DNA of 64,000 nt from Cordia subcordata (taxonomy: Eukaryota > Streptophyta > Magnoliopsida > Boraginales > Cordiaceae). Location of the stretch: NCBI GenBank assembly GCA_028554755.1, contig JAPTOF010000014.1, positions 4,278,001-4,342,000 on the forward strand. The letters run 5' to 3'. The notes beneath the pieces are model-generated. The model was not told the origin of the DNA. It worked only from the letters and a program-made list of their open reading frames with translations, and ran no database searches. This document shows, in pieces, positions 33,847-46,900 of the stretch; positions within the stretch are counted from its first letter, which is position 1, and each line of letters starts with the position of its first letter. A program made the translations under genes and the position numbers.

Positions 33847-35088
33847 TGTTGGCATAAATGCAATTTAAGTAATTATTTTGATGATGGAAATTGGTGCTAA
33901 AGCATATTTATTTGAATGAATTAATTATACTTGATAATATTCTTTTTGAGAACACATCTATCATATTAGTGTTAGCAAGTTGATGGAGTGCAAATGAAGA
34001 TATCTAAGCTCATAATGGATGTTAAGTCTGATTGAACATAAAGCTTCATTCAAAGAATGAAGAAAGCACTCAAGTGAAGATCGTTGAAGAAGAAGAAGAA
34101 GGAGTCATAAGGCGAATACGAGATGACATAAGGGGTGCCGGTTATGCTAACTTGTGTTTCGCCTTAATTATGCTTAATATTATGGCTTATGATTGCATGA
34201 TTTTCCTACTTCTTTCTAAGTGCTTCTCTTCCAAAATTATTCTTGAAAATCAAAGTGTGCTTAGAGTTTTAAGATGTTTTGAGAAACTTCAAATTAGTCT
34301 TCAAAAGCATGTCCTCGACCTTAATAGTTGTTTGTTAAATAATTTTGATGTGTTATTATCTTGGTCAAATGTTTTAAACTCTCAAGGACATACTAGAAAC
34401 GCTTGCAAAGTAAAACAGGCACTTTTTTTAAGCAAACTGGAAGCCAGAATTAAATTCTAGAACTGTCGATCACCCTCTACCAGTCGACCGGCAAGGCCCT
34501 GTGGCCAATTGGCAATTCTAGAGAGAAATAGGAATGCTGCTGGTCACTCAGCCGGTCGACCAGACCATCAACTAACAACTGCTATTTCTGACCATTGGTA
34601 ATACATTTATCACTTCTTTAAATACTCCCTTTGCCCCAAATTCGAAAATAACCCTAGATTTTGAATTTCAAATTTTTCCTAAGCTATTATTCATCTTTTC
34701 AAACAATTTTTGTTTGGGAAATCATTCTTGTGAGCTATAAATTTTTCATTAATCTTGAGCAAACTTTGGACCTTTCATTTTCATATCTAGCTTTTTAGAA
34801 GTTATAGTGATTTAGCTTGAAGAAACTTTCCTTTTATTCTTGATACATACACACCATAGCTTGATTATCTTGGGAAGATTGCAAAAATCTTTGAGTGCAA
34901 GGAAATCCTTAGCAAAAAGAGGTTTTTGCTTGGGTTCTTTGGATTGGGATTCAAAGAGGTGTAAAGAGTTGGTTTAAGCTTCACCAACATCTGAAGAAGC
35001 TTGATAATAGAGGATTGATTGAAGTCCTAAGGAGAGAATCCTTAGGTAGTAGACGTAGAATTTGTAGAACCGCCTAAAAATAGTATTG

Positions 35089-35140
<52 letters not shown>

Positions 35141-35366
35141 TGATTTCTAACATATTCGATGAAATGCCTCAACTAATGTGCTTATTGTTTTTATGCTAAA
35201 ACGTTGGTTATTTTGCTTGATTATATTTATATCTATCTAAGGAACATCAAATGTGCTTTAAATTGATTTAGTTTGTATTTTGTGAAATTGATTTTAATTT
35301 ACAAAATAATCTTATATAACCAAATTCACCCCCCCCTCCCCCTCTTTAGTTATATTGCCACCTACG
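33847..35366 (+). repeat. SIRE-type 3' LTR
   Basis: It matches 11635-13160 over its full length. It has a CT microsatellite at about 35091-35138 and ends CCACCTACG, where the 5' copy has CCACCTACA. It also keeps a GC-rich piece (34480-34515, CAGTCGACCGGC and CAAGGCCC) that the 5' LTR lacks. Confidence 0.8.
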
Positions 35367-35706
35367 TAGGTGTATGGTATAATTTGCGTTATTATACTTA
35401 TATATATGATGGAATTATCTCGGGTAAAAATTAATGGTAAAATTCAAGTCTCAAGCGTGCTTAAATTGTTAATCAACTCACCAAGAAAGATGGTTCTTTG
35501 AAATAAGGAAGCTAATTGTTTTCTCGTGGAACATAGAATTTTCCAACGGAATTGTTTTATTAATTTCCAATGTGGAAGCTAACTAGAGAGATTAATTGTT
35601 ATTCAATCTTAGGTTTAGGTCTCAATTAAATTGATTTTTTATTGAATCACCACCTCATTTTAAAAGTTTAAACTTGAAGAAGGAATATTATTTTTTTATT
35701 TATTAT
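35367..35706 (+). repeat. Module following the 3' LTR, copy of 13161-13495
   Basis: Begins TAGGTGTATGGTATAATTTG and is closely similar to the module behind the 5' LTR. It diverges completely after ATTTATTA (about 35706). The junction with the LTR forms the perfect palindrome CACCTACGTAGGTG. Confidence 0.65.
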
Positions 35707-36450
35707 ATTAGCACGTATCCTCACAGCCTCAAGTGCAACATAATTTGTTTCAAAGTTTATACATGGATAATTTTAATATTTTCAAATGGGTTGTGGTATG
35801 ACAAAAGAAAAGGGTAGCGGTGAGTTTTAAACTTGAGACTGTGTGGTTTTTATACACTAATACCATGTTAAGAATCATTGGGATTCCATCATGAAAATCA
35901 ATTCATTAATATAAGGAGTGTTTCAGGGCCTTATATAACAGACTTGATTCTTGATATTTTCCCATGTGAGGCTTTTTCATATTTTAACTCCTTCTCACAT
36001 GTGACTCGAAATAATACCTGCAATACTTGATGAATAGACGTGAACCGGACTTGAACTTGGATGGTCCTGTGACTAAGAACATTTTGATGAATCACTATGA
36101 CCCTTGAATGGAACTCAGATAGTTATTTGGCCCTGAACAAGAAAACCACCACAATCCAGAATAGATGCAACTCGACTGCTTGAAGGGATTGACCACCACG
36201 CAAAAGATTTGCATAATAGACAACCTTGACAAGTCAAACATGGACATATGCGCCGCGCATAAATTGGACCAAAAGCCCAACTCTAATACCACATTAAATT
36301 ACCACCTCATCTGAAAACTTAAACTTGTAAAGATGATATGAGTTTATTTATTTGTACGATATAAATATACACGCATATACATATATATATAATTATTTTA
36401 AATTAATTTCTTAGAAAGAGTTATATAAGTGCATGTTTGTCTGCCCCAAA
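35707..36450 (-). repeat. Decayed LTR ends with two reverse primer sites
   Basis: On the minus strand, TGGTATTAGAGTTGGGC (plus 36276-36292) and TGGTATTAGTG (plus about 35864-35874) resemble Met-tRNA primer sites. Each is preceded by an LTR-like end (the second by TTCTTAACA). The sequence ahead of the first (ACCACCTCATCTGAAAACTTAAACTTG in plus orientation) recurs in both 0.34 kb modules. No coding capacity is seen between them, so small non-autonomous LTR elements are likely. Confidence 0.4.
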
Positions 36451-36809
36451 GTTTTTCTATTTTTTTTTAAACCTCCACCTCTACGAGATTCAAATTTAGA
36501 GCTTCACTTTTAGAAGAGATAATTTCTAGAGTATGAATTCAAGTTTTTATTATTATAAATTTTTTTTTTTTGCTTGCTCCAAAGTTGTGGAGCTTGTAAT
36601 TCGAGAATAATATTAAAATTTTAAAAACGTGACAAGATATTTTTGAAAAAAGAAAAGGTAAAACAATTTCCCACATGATACAAAAATTTTTAAAAAAGAA
36701 TTTTTTTCAAGAAGTTCCAATTAAGATTGTTTCTCTTAAATTTTTAACTTTGTCTTTTACCAAAAAGTGCTTCCAGAAATCGATTAAACAAATTCACTTC
36801 AACTTCTTT

Positions 36810-36841
<32 letters not shown>

Positions 36842-36911
36842 GAAACTTCTTAACGCGCAGAAATCATTTTTAAGTAAATAGGTCCTATCTTAATTTGGTG
36901 TTAAAATATAT
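36450..36911. repeat. AT-rich MITE-like stretch
   Basis: 36600-36800 resembles the interiors of the MITEs at 8255 and 48643 (ATTTCCCACATGATACAAAA, AGAAGTTCCAATT, AACTTTGTCTTTTA). The ends are not clear. No gene. Confidence 0.4.
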
Positions 36912-36914
36912 TTA

Positions 36915-37305
36915 GTGTCTAGTTTGGTTCAGCTTTGGCATACCTAAAAGTATTTTATGTGAGTTCAAAAGCTAAAAGTGACCTATTAGGTCTATTTTTA
37001 ATTAGCTTTTACAGCAAAAACAAAACAAAAAAAAATTATAAGCCCAAAGTTTCAAATTGGAGCTTTTTTAAAAAGACTTTTGAGAAGTTATTTTTAAATC
37101 ATGTCAAAACTTTTTTTTTTTCAAAAATACTACTCTATATTTTTTAAAGTCCAATATAACCTTTAAAATAATTAAAAACTCAACTCCTAAAATACAAAAC
37201 TAAGCAATCAACAACTTTTATTTCATATCACTTTTACCCAAACTTCTATTATTAAAAGTTCTATAATTCAATAGCTGAACTATCATAATTAGACCAAACA
37301 GAATC
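36915..37305. mobile_element. Tourist-like MITE, about 390 bp
   Basis: TTA on both sides (36912-36914 and 37306-37308). Ends are GTGTCTAGTTTGG and, reverse-complemented, GATTCTGTTTGG. The interior is AT-rich, and the CAAATTGGAGCTTTT word links it to the copy at 48643. Confidence 0.5.
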
Positions 37306-37441
37306 TTAAACTCTAAGAAATAATTGAAAAACTGTCCAATAACTGCTAGCTATAGAGGTTTTGATTGTAGTTCATCCCAAATCTTTGTTTGAGGTTGTCT
37401 CGTCTAAGTCAAACTGGTCTAGAAATTTCAATGAAGATTTA

Positions 37442-37560
37442 AAGGGTGTTTGGCTTTGCTTATTTGATATTCATAAATACTTAAATAGTAAAAAGTATGT
37501 CTTTGAGTACTTTTCTCTAGGTACTTATAAGCACGTAAATAAGCAAAGCCAAACATTCTC
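37442..37560. mobile_element. Short palindromic Tourist-like MITE, 119 bp
   Basis: TTA on both sides (37439-37441 and 37561-37563). Ends are AAGGGTGTTTGGCTTTGCTT and, reverse-complemented, GAGAATGTTTGGCTTTGCTT; almost the whole element folds on itself. Confidence 0.75.
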
Positions 37561-37563
37561 TTA

Positions 37564-38870
37564 GACATGCAATCTGGACCAGTCGGACCCAAATGGAGTT
37601 GTTTAGGTGTGTGGGCTCTTATTTCAGGCCCAAAAACATGTTCATGGCGCAAATTAGGGCCTTATCATTCTTAAGCCTATTTCTTTGCAACAATAGTGCA
37701 ATAGCATCTGAAATTTATTTAGATGTAGAAATCTCACCTAGTGGTATAGGAACGAAAATCACCCTTTTTAGATAGATGGTTTGTGTTGTTGATCCTTGGG
37801 CCTGGGTGTGGGCCCATCTTGTTTGGGCCAAATGTTTGTTGTTTTCTCTATTTGGGCTAGCCTAATGTATTGTATTGCTCTCTCTAGAGTCTAGTCTTTG
37901 GACATTTTGTTGTTGGAATTGTCTTTGACCTGTTTATTTCTGTTGGGTCTCTTTGAGCCAATTATTTGTAATCTTATTCTGGTAATAAATGATCTTTTCG
38001 AACAGAGAAAAGAAGAACCAATACAACATGTTATACTTGTCAAATCATGAATTAAATTCATTTAAATCGCAAACCATATCGCGCAATGATTCTTCAATAT
38101 TTCAACATAGATTATATATAATTTTGTTGAATTGTACATGAATCATAAAATTCATATTATTTTGTTAGTGAATTAAATCGAAATATAAAATGTATGTCGT
38201 GAATCATACGAGTCAACTAAACAACGGCTCACGCTTCCCCACCTGCAATCCTTTCCTAACAAACAGAAGTGCAAATCCCCCATTCTTCCCCGACTACGGG
38301 AAGAATTAAAAATCAAGTCAATAGAAGCTGCGTATAATTTTTTTTTTTTTTAAAATAAAAATCACTATCAGTATTTTCCAAGTGCCCATATAAAACCAAA
38401 ACGCATTTCTTTTTCAGCATTAAAGAAAATGGAGGTGTGTCAACATCATGCCACCTCAATATTTCATTAAAATTAAAAATTATCAGGAATAATTTAAATT
38501 GCCTCAAAAGTCATCGGAAAATTAGATGGACTAAAAGTTGATTTGAAGTTGTCAACATCTATTCTATAAAAAAAAAAAAAAATGAATCAATGTCACAATC
38601 TGGGTAGGGACAATAGCTCAATGTTTTGAAGCTGTGGAGCCCTTGTGGTTTTGTAGAGAATTGCCTGCCTGGACCGCAGTCCCTGGTTATTATGGAAACC
38701 AGTGGGCATAAATAATTGCCTGATCCAAATAGCTCCCAGAATAATTTTATTTAAAAAAAAAAAAAAAGAAAGTGGTATGATGTCAATTTCCAAGTGACTG
38801 TTGTGAAATTTGTTTACGAAAAGTTACGTGGAGTGATTGAACAATTACTTTTTATGTCTAACAATCTCAA
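37564..38870. other. Intergenic; possible LINE 3' tails
   Basis: No gene is supported. 37780-38000 has GGGCC-rich wording ending in TTGTAATCTTATTCTGGTAATAAA, a form common at 3' ends of plant LINEs; similar text occurs at 60140-60360. Poly-T at 38338-38350, and A-runs at 38567-38582 and 38752-38767 bracketing a 170-bp GC-richer island. Confidence 0.4.
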
Positions 38871-39100
38871 AAGCTCATTTGGATTGATATTCTTTTAGGA
38901 GTAAATTTTAAATTTTTTTTAAAAAAGAGTTTGTTTGAGAATTTAAAAATTTATGACTTTTAAAAATATCTGAAATAGAGTTTTTTTTTTTTTAGAATTT
39001 TAGTTTTTTTAAATCTAATTCAAATACTTATTGCAAAAATATATATTTTTTAAGTAAAAAAATATTTTTTTTAATATTAAAAAACCAACCCAAACAGCCC
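38871..39100. repeat. Possible MITE, about 230 bp
   Basis: Ends are GCTCATTTGGATTGAT and, reverse-complemented, GGGCTGTTTGGGTTGG. AT-rich interior with AACTAATTCAAATACTTA-like text also found at 60070. No target duplication seen. Confidence 0.35.
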
Positions 39101-39531
39101 CAAGTTCGAATTTATGCCTTTTCATTATAAATGTGGTTTGACCCTTGACTAATGTAAAATATACGTTATGGCATGCTACTGCATTGTAGGATTTATGAAA
39201 TTGGCGTTAATAAATGTGGTTGTACCCACAATAAGTTTCTCTTTGTAAACTTTAGAAAGAAACAAAAAAGTTGGAACACGTGTGAGAACATGCTACCACC
39301 CCATAAGATTTACAATATTGAAATAGAATTGATATGGTTCTACTTATGGTAAGTTCCTCTTATGTAACAATTATGAATTGTGAAGATTATCTCATCATAA
39401 CTACATCAATAATATACAAACAATAAACTTTAATAATAATATCATAATATTATAAACAAAGCTTATGGAGCATGTCTTTCCATGTCTTGTCCCCAAACTT
39501 CAAGTCTGTGAGCAAGACTAGTGTTGTAGTA

Positions 39532-39567
<36 letters not shown>

Positions 39568-41155
39568 CACGTCGAAACTTTAAACTGCTAAAGTCCGGGG
39601 GCAGTTGAAAGTATTTATGTTGATTACATTTGCTTATGCGTTATGATATATGCTTTCACAAAGATTTTGATAATTGGCAATTAGCAGTTTTATTTTTATT
39701 TACCACTAGTACGTAATTTAGATTAACTTCCACGTACTTCAAACTAATTATTTTTTTTAATAAGGGAAAAAACACCAAAAAAAAAAAAAAAGGATAAATC
39801 TACCTTCAAGCTAAGCGTGACGAATTTGACCATGGACCTTTGAACCAATTATTTGTGCATTACGTTTGACTAATTCACGATCTAGCTAGTTTTAGTAGTT
39901 ATAAAATTTATCGATGACATCATTTTCAATTAAAAAAATGCAAAATTAATAATGTTCGGTTAGTAATTACTCTTCTAGAAGTAAGAAAACAAAATACCAC
40001 ATCATATTTCTAAACAAAACCATGTTCGATCCATTTAAAGTCACAAACCCCATTATATAGTGACATACCGAATGAATGTTTCGGGTCATAGTGCATGCTT
40101 CAACGTAACTGAGTAACTATCTTGGTGAATGTTATTTTGCTAGTCATTCTATGAAGAATATTGATCACTCTTTCGATTCTTGTTGTTCTATGAAATTTTT
40201 CTTACAAACACAACATATTTGATATTTAGTCATCAAACTATTACTACGTAAAAATAAAATAATTGACACAAAGTATTGTTCTTTAATCAATATAGCTGAC
40301 ACAACGTGCGTACTAGTGTTATTCACGAGGTTAAGAATAAATATCTTTCACAGGGAAAGGAATTTCTTTTTCTCCTCTTCTTCCACGGAAGAATCATCGT
40401 CTCAAAGCATCAGGCAAGCCTGCAGAATCTTAAAAACGGAACCTTGCGTGCCTTTTGGCGAAAGCACAAAATCTTTAATAGAGTTGTGAAGTGAGAAAAA
40501 GGTGGATTTTGCAACACAAAAGGGTGCAATTGTAATTGTCACGACTCACCAGCACAACCCCAACTGTTTGAGAGCAAAGAATTATTCAGCCCAGCATCAT
40601 AAATCACTTTCAGTCCTCAAATGTGGGCCCCCCACTCACCCAGTGGGCTGAGCATCACCCATATAAAGAAAAAGAAAAAGAAAAAAATTGGAAAAAAAAA
40701 AAAATCAGTGGGCTCAACACTCTTTAGTGGACTTAGTAATAATTGTTGCCTTGACATTTTCATCCATCTCCTCACACGTGTCCCCAATTATCAGCTCTCT
40801 ACATTTCTCCTGGAATCTTTGATGTGTCAGAAAATGACCCATGTGGGGCCCCATCTTGGGATTGGGCCCCAATCATTGGATATTGATGTTAAACGTGAAA
40901 AATTGCCCACTGACGACAGTTTATAATATATAAGTGAAATTAAAAGATTATAAATAATTTTATATAATCTATGAGTAATTATCATAGAGTACTACCATGG
41001 TGCCATACCAAATCTTTTTTTTCTCATTATAATACTTTTGCAATCCGAATAAAATAATTAGAATAAAGTGGTCCCAATTGTTTCTTGTTTGTCTTTTTAT
41101 GCAATCATGGTTCTATTATTTCAAACCAAACCATGGGCTTAGCCTAACAACTCCA
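39101..41155. other. Intergenic region upstream of the FLZ gene
   Basis: AT-rich, with no gene supported. Contains a TA run (about 39536-39566), A-runs at 39774-39791 and 40668-40702, and GGGCCCC-type words at 40623-40870. Distal promoter elements cannot be told apart by eye. Confidence 0.5.
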
Positions 41156-41163
41156 TTATATAC
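41156..41163 (+). promoter_or_regulatory. Candidate TATA box of the FLZ gene
   Basis: TTATATAC lies about 110 bp ahead of the ATG, leaving room for a leader of roughly 80 bases. Confidence 0.4.
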
Positions 41164-41272
41164 ATACGCACATACATACACTGCTAAGCCTCATAAAGCA
41201 CTTGCAAGAACAGGTTGAGAGAGTTGAGGCAAATCCCACAATCATACAGCAAAATTATCAACAAGTAGAATC

Positions 41273-42241
41273 ATGTTAGGCAAAAGATCAAAGCCCCTGA
41301 TCGGGAAATTGACTGGCGGGACGGTTTCTGGCCCTGGAAACAGGCCGGTGGAGGGAGCCACTAGCCCAAGAAGTCCTCTGGAGATGAAAAGTCCATCCCC
41401 AAGAGGCCTCAAGAGTTATGACCTTGGAGGGGTTGGACTAGGAATTGTTGCAGCCCTGGAAAAATCTGACGATTTCGGATGCAAAACCCAGGCAAACAAG
41501 CCTCTGTACAACAGGAATTTGAACCGATCAAGACCGATTCCTGTGATTTCGTTGAACAATTCCACAAGGTGTAGAGGAGAAGTGGAGAAGGAGAGTTTAG
41601 ATGAAGAGTACACATTTGTGACTTGTCGTGGACCCGATAACAAGTGTTACACTAGAGTGTATTGTGATGGAGGTGAAAAAGCCACAAGGGCTATTAGTAT
41701 GAAGAGCAATCATGCCATAGTCTGTGACATATCTCCTGCAATATATGGAGATTTTAGTGCATACCCAACTTCTGATTTCCTCAGTTCATGCCATCTTTGC
41801 CAGAAAAAACTCCATGGCAAAGACATATTCATGTACAGGTACAAATCTTTTTTTATGCTGATCATGTTTCTTCATCTAAAAATACTTGTGACAGTCCAAT
41901 TAACAACAGAGAAAACACAAAAACCGATGGTTTTTGTTTTCCAAATTCAGTCCAGAGTGGATGGGTGTTAATTGTAGAGGATAATTGGGATAAAGTCAAA
42001 GTTGTAAACGGATTTGATTATCAAGAAAGTTATTTGTGGTGAAATGAATGTTAATATTTCTCCTTTTGGCATGATGTGCAGGGGAGAGAAAGCATTTTGC
42101 AGCCCGGAGTGCAGATACAGGCAGATTGTGATGGATGAGCGCAAAGAGAAATGTGGATCTGAAGCTTCAAGATCAGTGGAGCTTTCAACCTCACCTTACA
42201 CAAGTGATCAGATCTTTTCAACTGGAATTTTAGCTATTTAA
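41273..42241 (+). CDS. FCS-like zinc finger (FLZ, formerly DUF581) protein
   Basis: Two exons, 41273-41838 and 42082-42241, with a GT-AG intron that splits the Arg codon of MYR/GEK. Together they code 241 residues. The start MLGKRSKPLIGKLTG is typical of the family. Residues 30-60 are Ser/Pro-rich, followed by a DLGGVGLGIVAALEK block usual in these proteins. The FLZ domain is at about 169-210: FLSSCHLCQKKLHGKDIFMY, then GEKAFCSPECRYRQI, with zinc ligands Cys173, Cys176, Cys195 and Cys199. FLZ proteins bind SnRK1 kinase subunits as adaptors in plant energy and stress signalling; that role is known for the family, not shown here. The frame is intact and both splice sites are canonical. The next gene is convergent, 1.7 kb away. 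Confidence 0.93.
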
Positions 42242-42270
42242 ACAAAATAAAAACCGATCATTATACTTAT

Positions 42271-42301
<31 letters not shown>

Positions 42302-43977
42302 CACAACGGAAATACATGTATAAGAAAGAACTTGAGAAGGAAATCTTGCTCAATTTTGGTTTGGATTCAAGAAAAAACTTGGAGCTCAAATGAGAATTCC
42401 TGACTTTGCATTGAACTAAATTTTGTCATCTCAAAGTTAATGGGATAAGGCTGAGTTTCAATGCATACTCAGAGATCTTGTGCTTTGCTAAATTAACATC
42501 TTGTGATGGTTTTGTGGAAGGCCAACAAATACTTGTTTATCGAGAGGCTCTGTGCTCTGTGTTTCTCTGATCGTTGCTCTTGGCCGCGATCAGACGCTGT
42601 CAATGCGTTTTGAAACATGTTGTCATGCTACCATGGAAGATGAGAATATGTATGTATAATAATGGCAAATGCCCTTCGACGCTTGCGTCCTCATCATCTT
42701 CACACCTTGCCTAATCATCAAATTAGGCCTCTCATACCACTTCATTAGGGACGAGGACACAATCACACAAATCTGTGGGGAATAGTCTTGACCCTCTCTG
42801 TAGCGAAAAACTCTCAACTCTGTCCCTATCTTATGACCTGCACCCACATCCGAGAAAAATTTAGTATTATTTTTATTTCAAAAGGAGGCTAAAGCCGATT
42901 AAGAAGCTTCAAATTTAGGTGAGGAAACGCCTCTCAAGTCACCCTCAGAAAACCCTTCAACAAGTTTGGAGGTTCTTCGTTCAGACGAGTCAAGAAGTTG
43001 GAAGTCCATAATTTGCCATTCAGTTCGCAAGCCACTCAGCTTGGCATCATTTGTTCCCTCCCCTATAAGTGTGCCTCAATGAGAATCAATATATTTACTA
43101 GTTCTGAATAAAAGAATCAACTTATTTGCAGGAAAAAAAAAGATCTAGCATGCGCTTTTGAAGGGACAAACACTAAAAAAACACCTTGCTCGTTCAAGTT
43201 CAGGCTTAGCTTAGATATATAACGACAAATAATATAAGCTAAAAGTCCTCAACCTTGAACATCTCATTACGCTCCTCTAAAACGCTTGGCCTTAAAGACT
43301 TTTGAGCCAAAAACACAACGAACTCAGCTATATACAAGCTAACAGGCATAGCTATTACATCTTTAAGTTACAAATAAAGCTGCTCATCCATATAGATTGT
43401 GACATCCAACTGCATTAGCTTGAATGAATCAGGTCAATGAAGAGCCCGTGTCCTGAGCAAGCTTGTTTATTCTCGACCAAGCTTCTCCAGGATCACTTTT
43501 ACATGTACAGAAACCCTTTAAATTCCCCATTAGCATTCTGTTACATCACGGACGCTAAACAAGTTTTCACTGGACTAAATTCGTACTTACCAAATTAAGT
43601 GACATCCAACTACAATAGCATACATCATAATAGAAGAAATAAATACCGGCAACAGAAGACACCACGTGATGAATAAAATTTTATACTAAAATTAGATAAA
43701 TAGAAGTGCATGCCCTCACAATTTAGCACATAAATGCTCGAAGCCTCTATAGACATTTGATCATGGAAGAAACAGCAAATCCCCATTAAATATAAAGTAC
43801 CTCTCGCTAGAAACTTGGCCGGCTCACAGTTCAAATGAAAGTACAAACCGTATAAAACCCATACAGGCTACAGAACTATATAGGGGGACTCAGCAAATTA
43901 TCACAAGTGAACCAACGAGAGAAGCAACATCTATAAGAAGGCAATTCCTAGCAGCAGCAGGAGTTGCCATATTGTTA
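42242..43977. other. Intergenic space between the convergent genes
   Basis: It holds the 3' UTR of the FLZ gene (with a TA run at about 42274-42302) and the 3' UTR of the UBP1-like gene on the other strand. No further coding sequence was recognised. Confidence 0.6.
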
Positions 43978-46900
43978 TTACTGATAATACATAGGTGGTT
44001 GAGTCGTGCCAATGCCAGGGTAACCCCCATCATATATCGCCTGACTAGCAGCACCAATTCGCTGGCCCTGTGGATGCATCAGAGCTTGTGCACCACCCAT
44101 TTTAGCCAAGGCAATCTGCCGCTCATATGCTGCAAGATCAGCCATCGAAAATCCTGGGATTTGTGCAGCAGCCGGAGGGGGCAGAGGGGTCGAGCTTGTT
44201 CCCGGTGGGGTAGGCTTGCTACCCCAGGAGCACTGCAAGAGAAAAAGCATTGTGTCCAAATACCGGTTGGTGCTAAAACAGTATGGCCAGAAATAGATGC
44301 ATGCAGATCGGGTGGAACAAGAATAATTATAGCAGAATTTATATCCACTTGCTCAGGATAACTGGTTAGAAATTTCACATGCTATACCTAAATGTAGAAT
44401 TTTCTCCAAGTAAATGAAGAAGGGGGGACAGAAAAGAGCAGTTACCTAAAACATATACATTTCTTGGCAGATGCCTTTATAACCTCATAATAGATAATAG
44501 TATACCATTCCCTCACAAATTTGATGAGTGATGCATCTTCTGTACACATCCAGATAATACATATTTCTCAAATGCTCTGTTTTAGTGTTTTCCACTTTTC
44601 TTCAGTTTGTTTCTTGTTCTTTTTCTATGTTTTATAGTGGGCCCCTCCGGCAATGAGGGAGGCCAAATATACCCGGTGTGACCGGGAAATAGCTTTTCTT
44701 TGTTTGCATATCACAATACTTAAGAATGCTGATCCTAGGCAATACGTAGAATAGACAGGCAAGGGTACACAATCACCAAATAGCCCAACTTGATGTTCAA
44801 CTAGCAAACATACTTTTCATCAAATCGAAAGCTACCTTAATTGGTTTGCCATAAAGAAATTGCGCATTTCCTAGTTGAATAGCTCGAGCAGCTTCAGCAT
44901 GAGTGCTATATCTTACAAAACCAAAGCCCTTGTCTCTTTGAACACGAACATCTTCAATTACTCCAGCACCAAGAGAATGGAAATGACAGTGAAGATCAGC
45001 AGATGTCACCTGCAATATATCTTTGATGAGAAATTCAGACAAATTGAGAAAGCAAAGACAGATATAACTAGATTGTACTTAACACACAAGGACACCACTC
45101 CAAGTGCCAAATGAGATTGAACAATGCGAGAAAAGAATGGAAATGGATTACAGGAAAATCTGAAAAAGTTAGCTTGACTGATTGTTGAAGCACAGGTTAA
45201 GAAAGCAAACAAACAGGACCTAGGATGATTACGAGGAGCAAAATTGCAAAAATCTGAAAAGTTAGCTGAACTGATTGTTGAAGCACAGGTTAAGAAAGCA
45301 AACGAACAGAACCTAGAATGATTACGAGGAGCAAAATTGCACGGATATGCAACTAAGCAGAGAAGGAAGAATCGCAAAGGAAAATGTAATTGAGAATACA
45401 AGAATCGCAAAGGAAAATGTAATTGAGAATACTTCTCTCATTTAAGTCATTCCACCGATAGGTAAGATATACATTTGGGCTTCTCATGGATCTCATATGA
45501 TTTCTGGTAGCAGGTAGCTTATATCCATCCTTACAAGGATTTCAATAAGTCCACATATCATTTCCTGAAGCTCTCTTTTTCTAAAAGAATTACATATTAA
45601 ATAATATTATCATTCTTATAGATCTGTCAGTCAGTTCTTCATGTATTTCAAGTCCCACCATCCACATGAGCCCAAGGCCAGTACCTTCGAGAAAAGAGGT
45701 AAGAGGGGCCTAATCCTAATTCTGGAGATACTAGAACGGAGAATCATAATGATCACCGTCAGTGGCAATGAGGTCATAACTAGCAGATGGCTCATTGGAT
45801 AGGAGCCCTATCAAAATTTTGAGCACCAAAAGACATTTTTGAGGGAAGGACAACTTCAAAATGGATTAGATAACTAGTTGCTTATATTTCTTATTGATGC
45901 AGAAATTATGTAGAAAGATCCCAGAAGGGTGATGATCATCAATGAGGCTACTGAATCTCAATAGCAAGTTCTCATTAAGCACAGGGACACAACATGAAGC
46001 GCTATTTATCCATCATATAAAATCATTTGATAAAAGATTGACAAGAAACAATAACCCATGGTAGTCAATAGATCTACTGTCATCACCTCTGGAGCCAGAT
46101 TGCCAACATAAACAGTCATATACTGAGGATTATTTTCTGGGGTATCTTCATTTGTCTTCTCCAGACCTTCATCTGCTTAACAAATTGTAAAGCAAACATA
46201 AGGTAAAAGTTGAGCAGATATGCAATAGGTACAAGCAAAGAAATTTTTCATGAGCCCTTTACTGCACAATATAAAGTTTAAGACCCAACTTTATCTTAGT
46301 GCAGGCATTAACTGAATTGAAGGAACCGCACAAGGAACTACAATATTCCCAATATTATCATTGATCCAGATCTAAATTACATGGGCAGATTAATTATATT
46401 ATATCCTCAAACAAGGAGGAAAAGTGGGCGAGGAAATGATGTCAACTAAATACCATTATTGGCACATACAACTTCACACATATGCAGACAAACAACAAAC
46501 CTGATGTTCCATTTGTTAGTTCCACCACAGTTTTAGCATCTGAATTCTGTTTGTCATCACTAGCACCAGCACCTTTTGCTGCCCAATTGCAGCGGATCTG
46601 TCTGCTTCCCAGCCATTTCCCTATTTTGTAAGATAAAAAATTCAATTTGGAGAAGCAAGCAAACAACAGAACTCAAATGAAGATATGTTTGTAATAACAA
46701 AATGAAACAGTTGTCACTCTAGGGAATTGTGCAATGAGATGAGACAACTCCAGGGAAACTCAATTGTCATCATCACAAAAGACATCATTTATACACTGCA
46801 ACCTTCATCAGCTTTACCACATCCTAATTAAGTATTAAGTTGGCTCCTCTAGCAATGGTTCAATGTCTTATTCAATATACATAAAGTAATTAAGGAAGTC

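Larger units (their letters stand above)
11635..35366 (+). mobile_element. SIRE/Maximus-type Ty1/copia retrotransposon, with two nested insertions
   Basis: The two LTRs start with TGTTGGCATAAATGCA (11635 and 33847). A Met-tRNA-type primer site follows the 5' LTR, and a purine tract (AAAAAGGGGGAGA) precedes the 3' LTR. The order gag, protease, integrase, RT, RNase H is that of Ty1/copia, and the extra gene after pol and large LTRs point to the SIRE/Maximus lineage. A hAT element (17841-19460) and an Athila-like element (22499-33722) interrupt it; without them the copia element is about 10.9 kb. All genes carry stops. No matching 5-bp target duplication was found at the outer borders, and the 5' LTR/internal junction is abnormal. 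Confidence 0.75.

Noticed and set aside
41409..41643. Two overlapping antisense frames inside the FLZ gene
   Set aside because: Shadows of exon 1 of the FLZ gene; no independent support.
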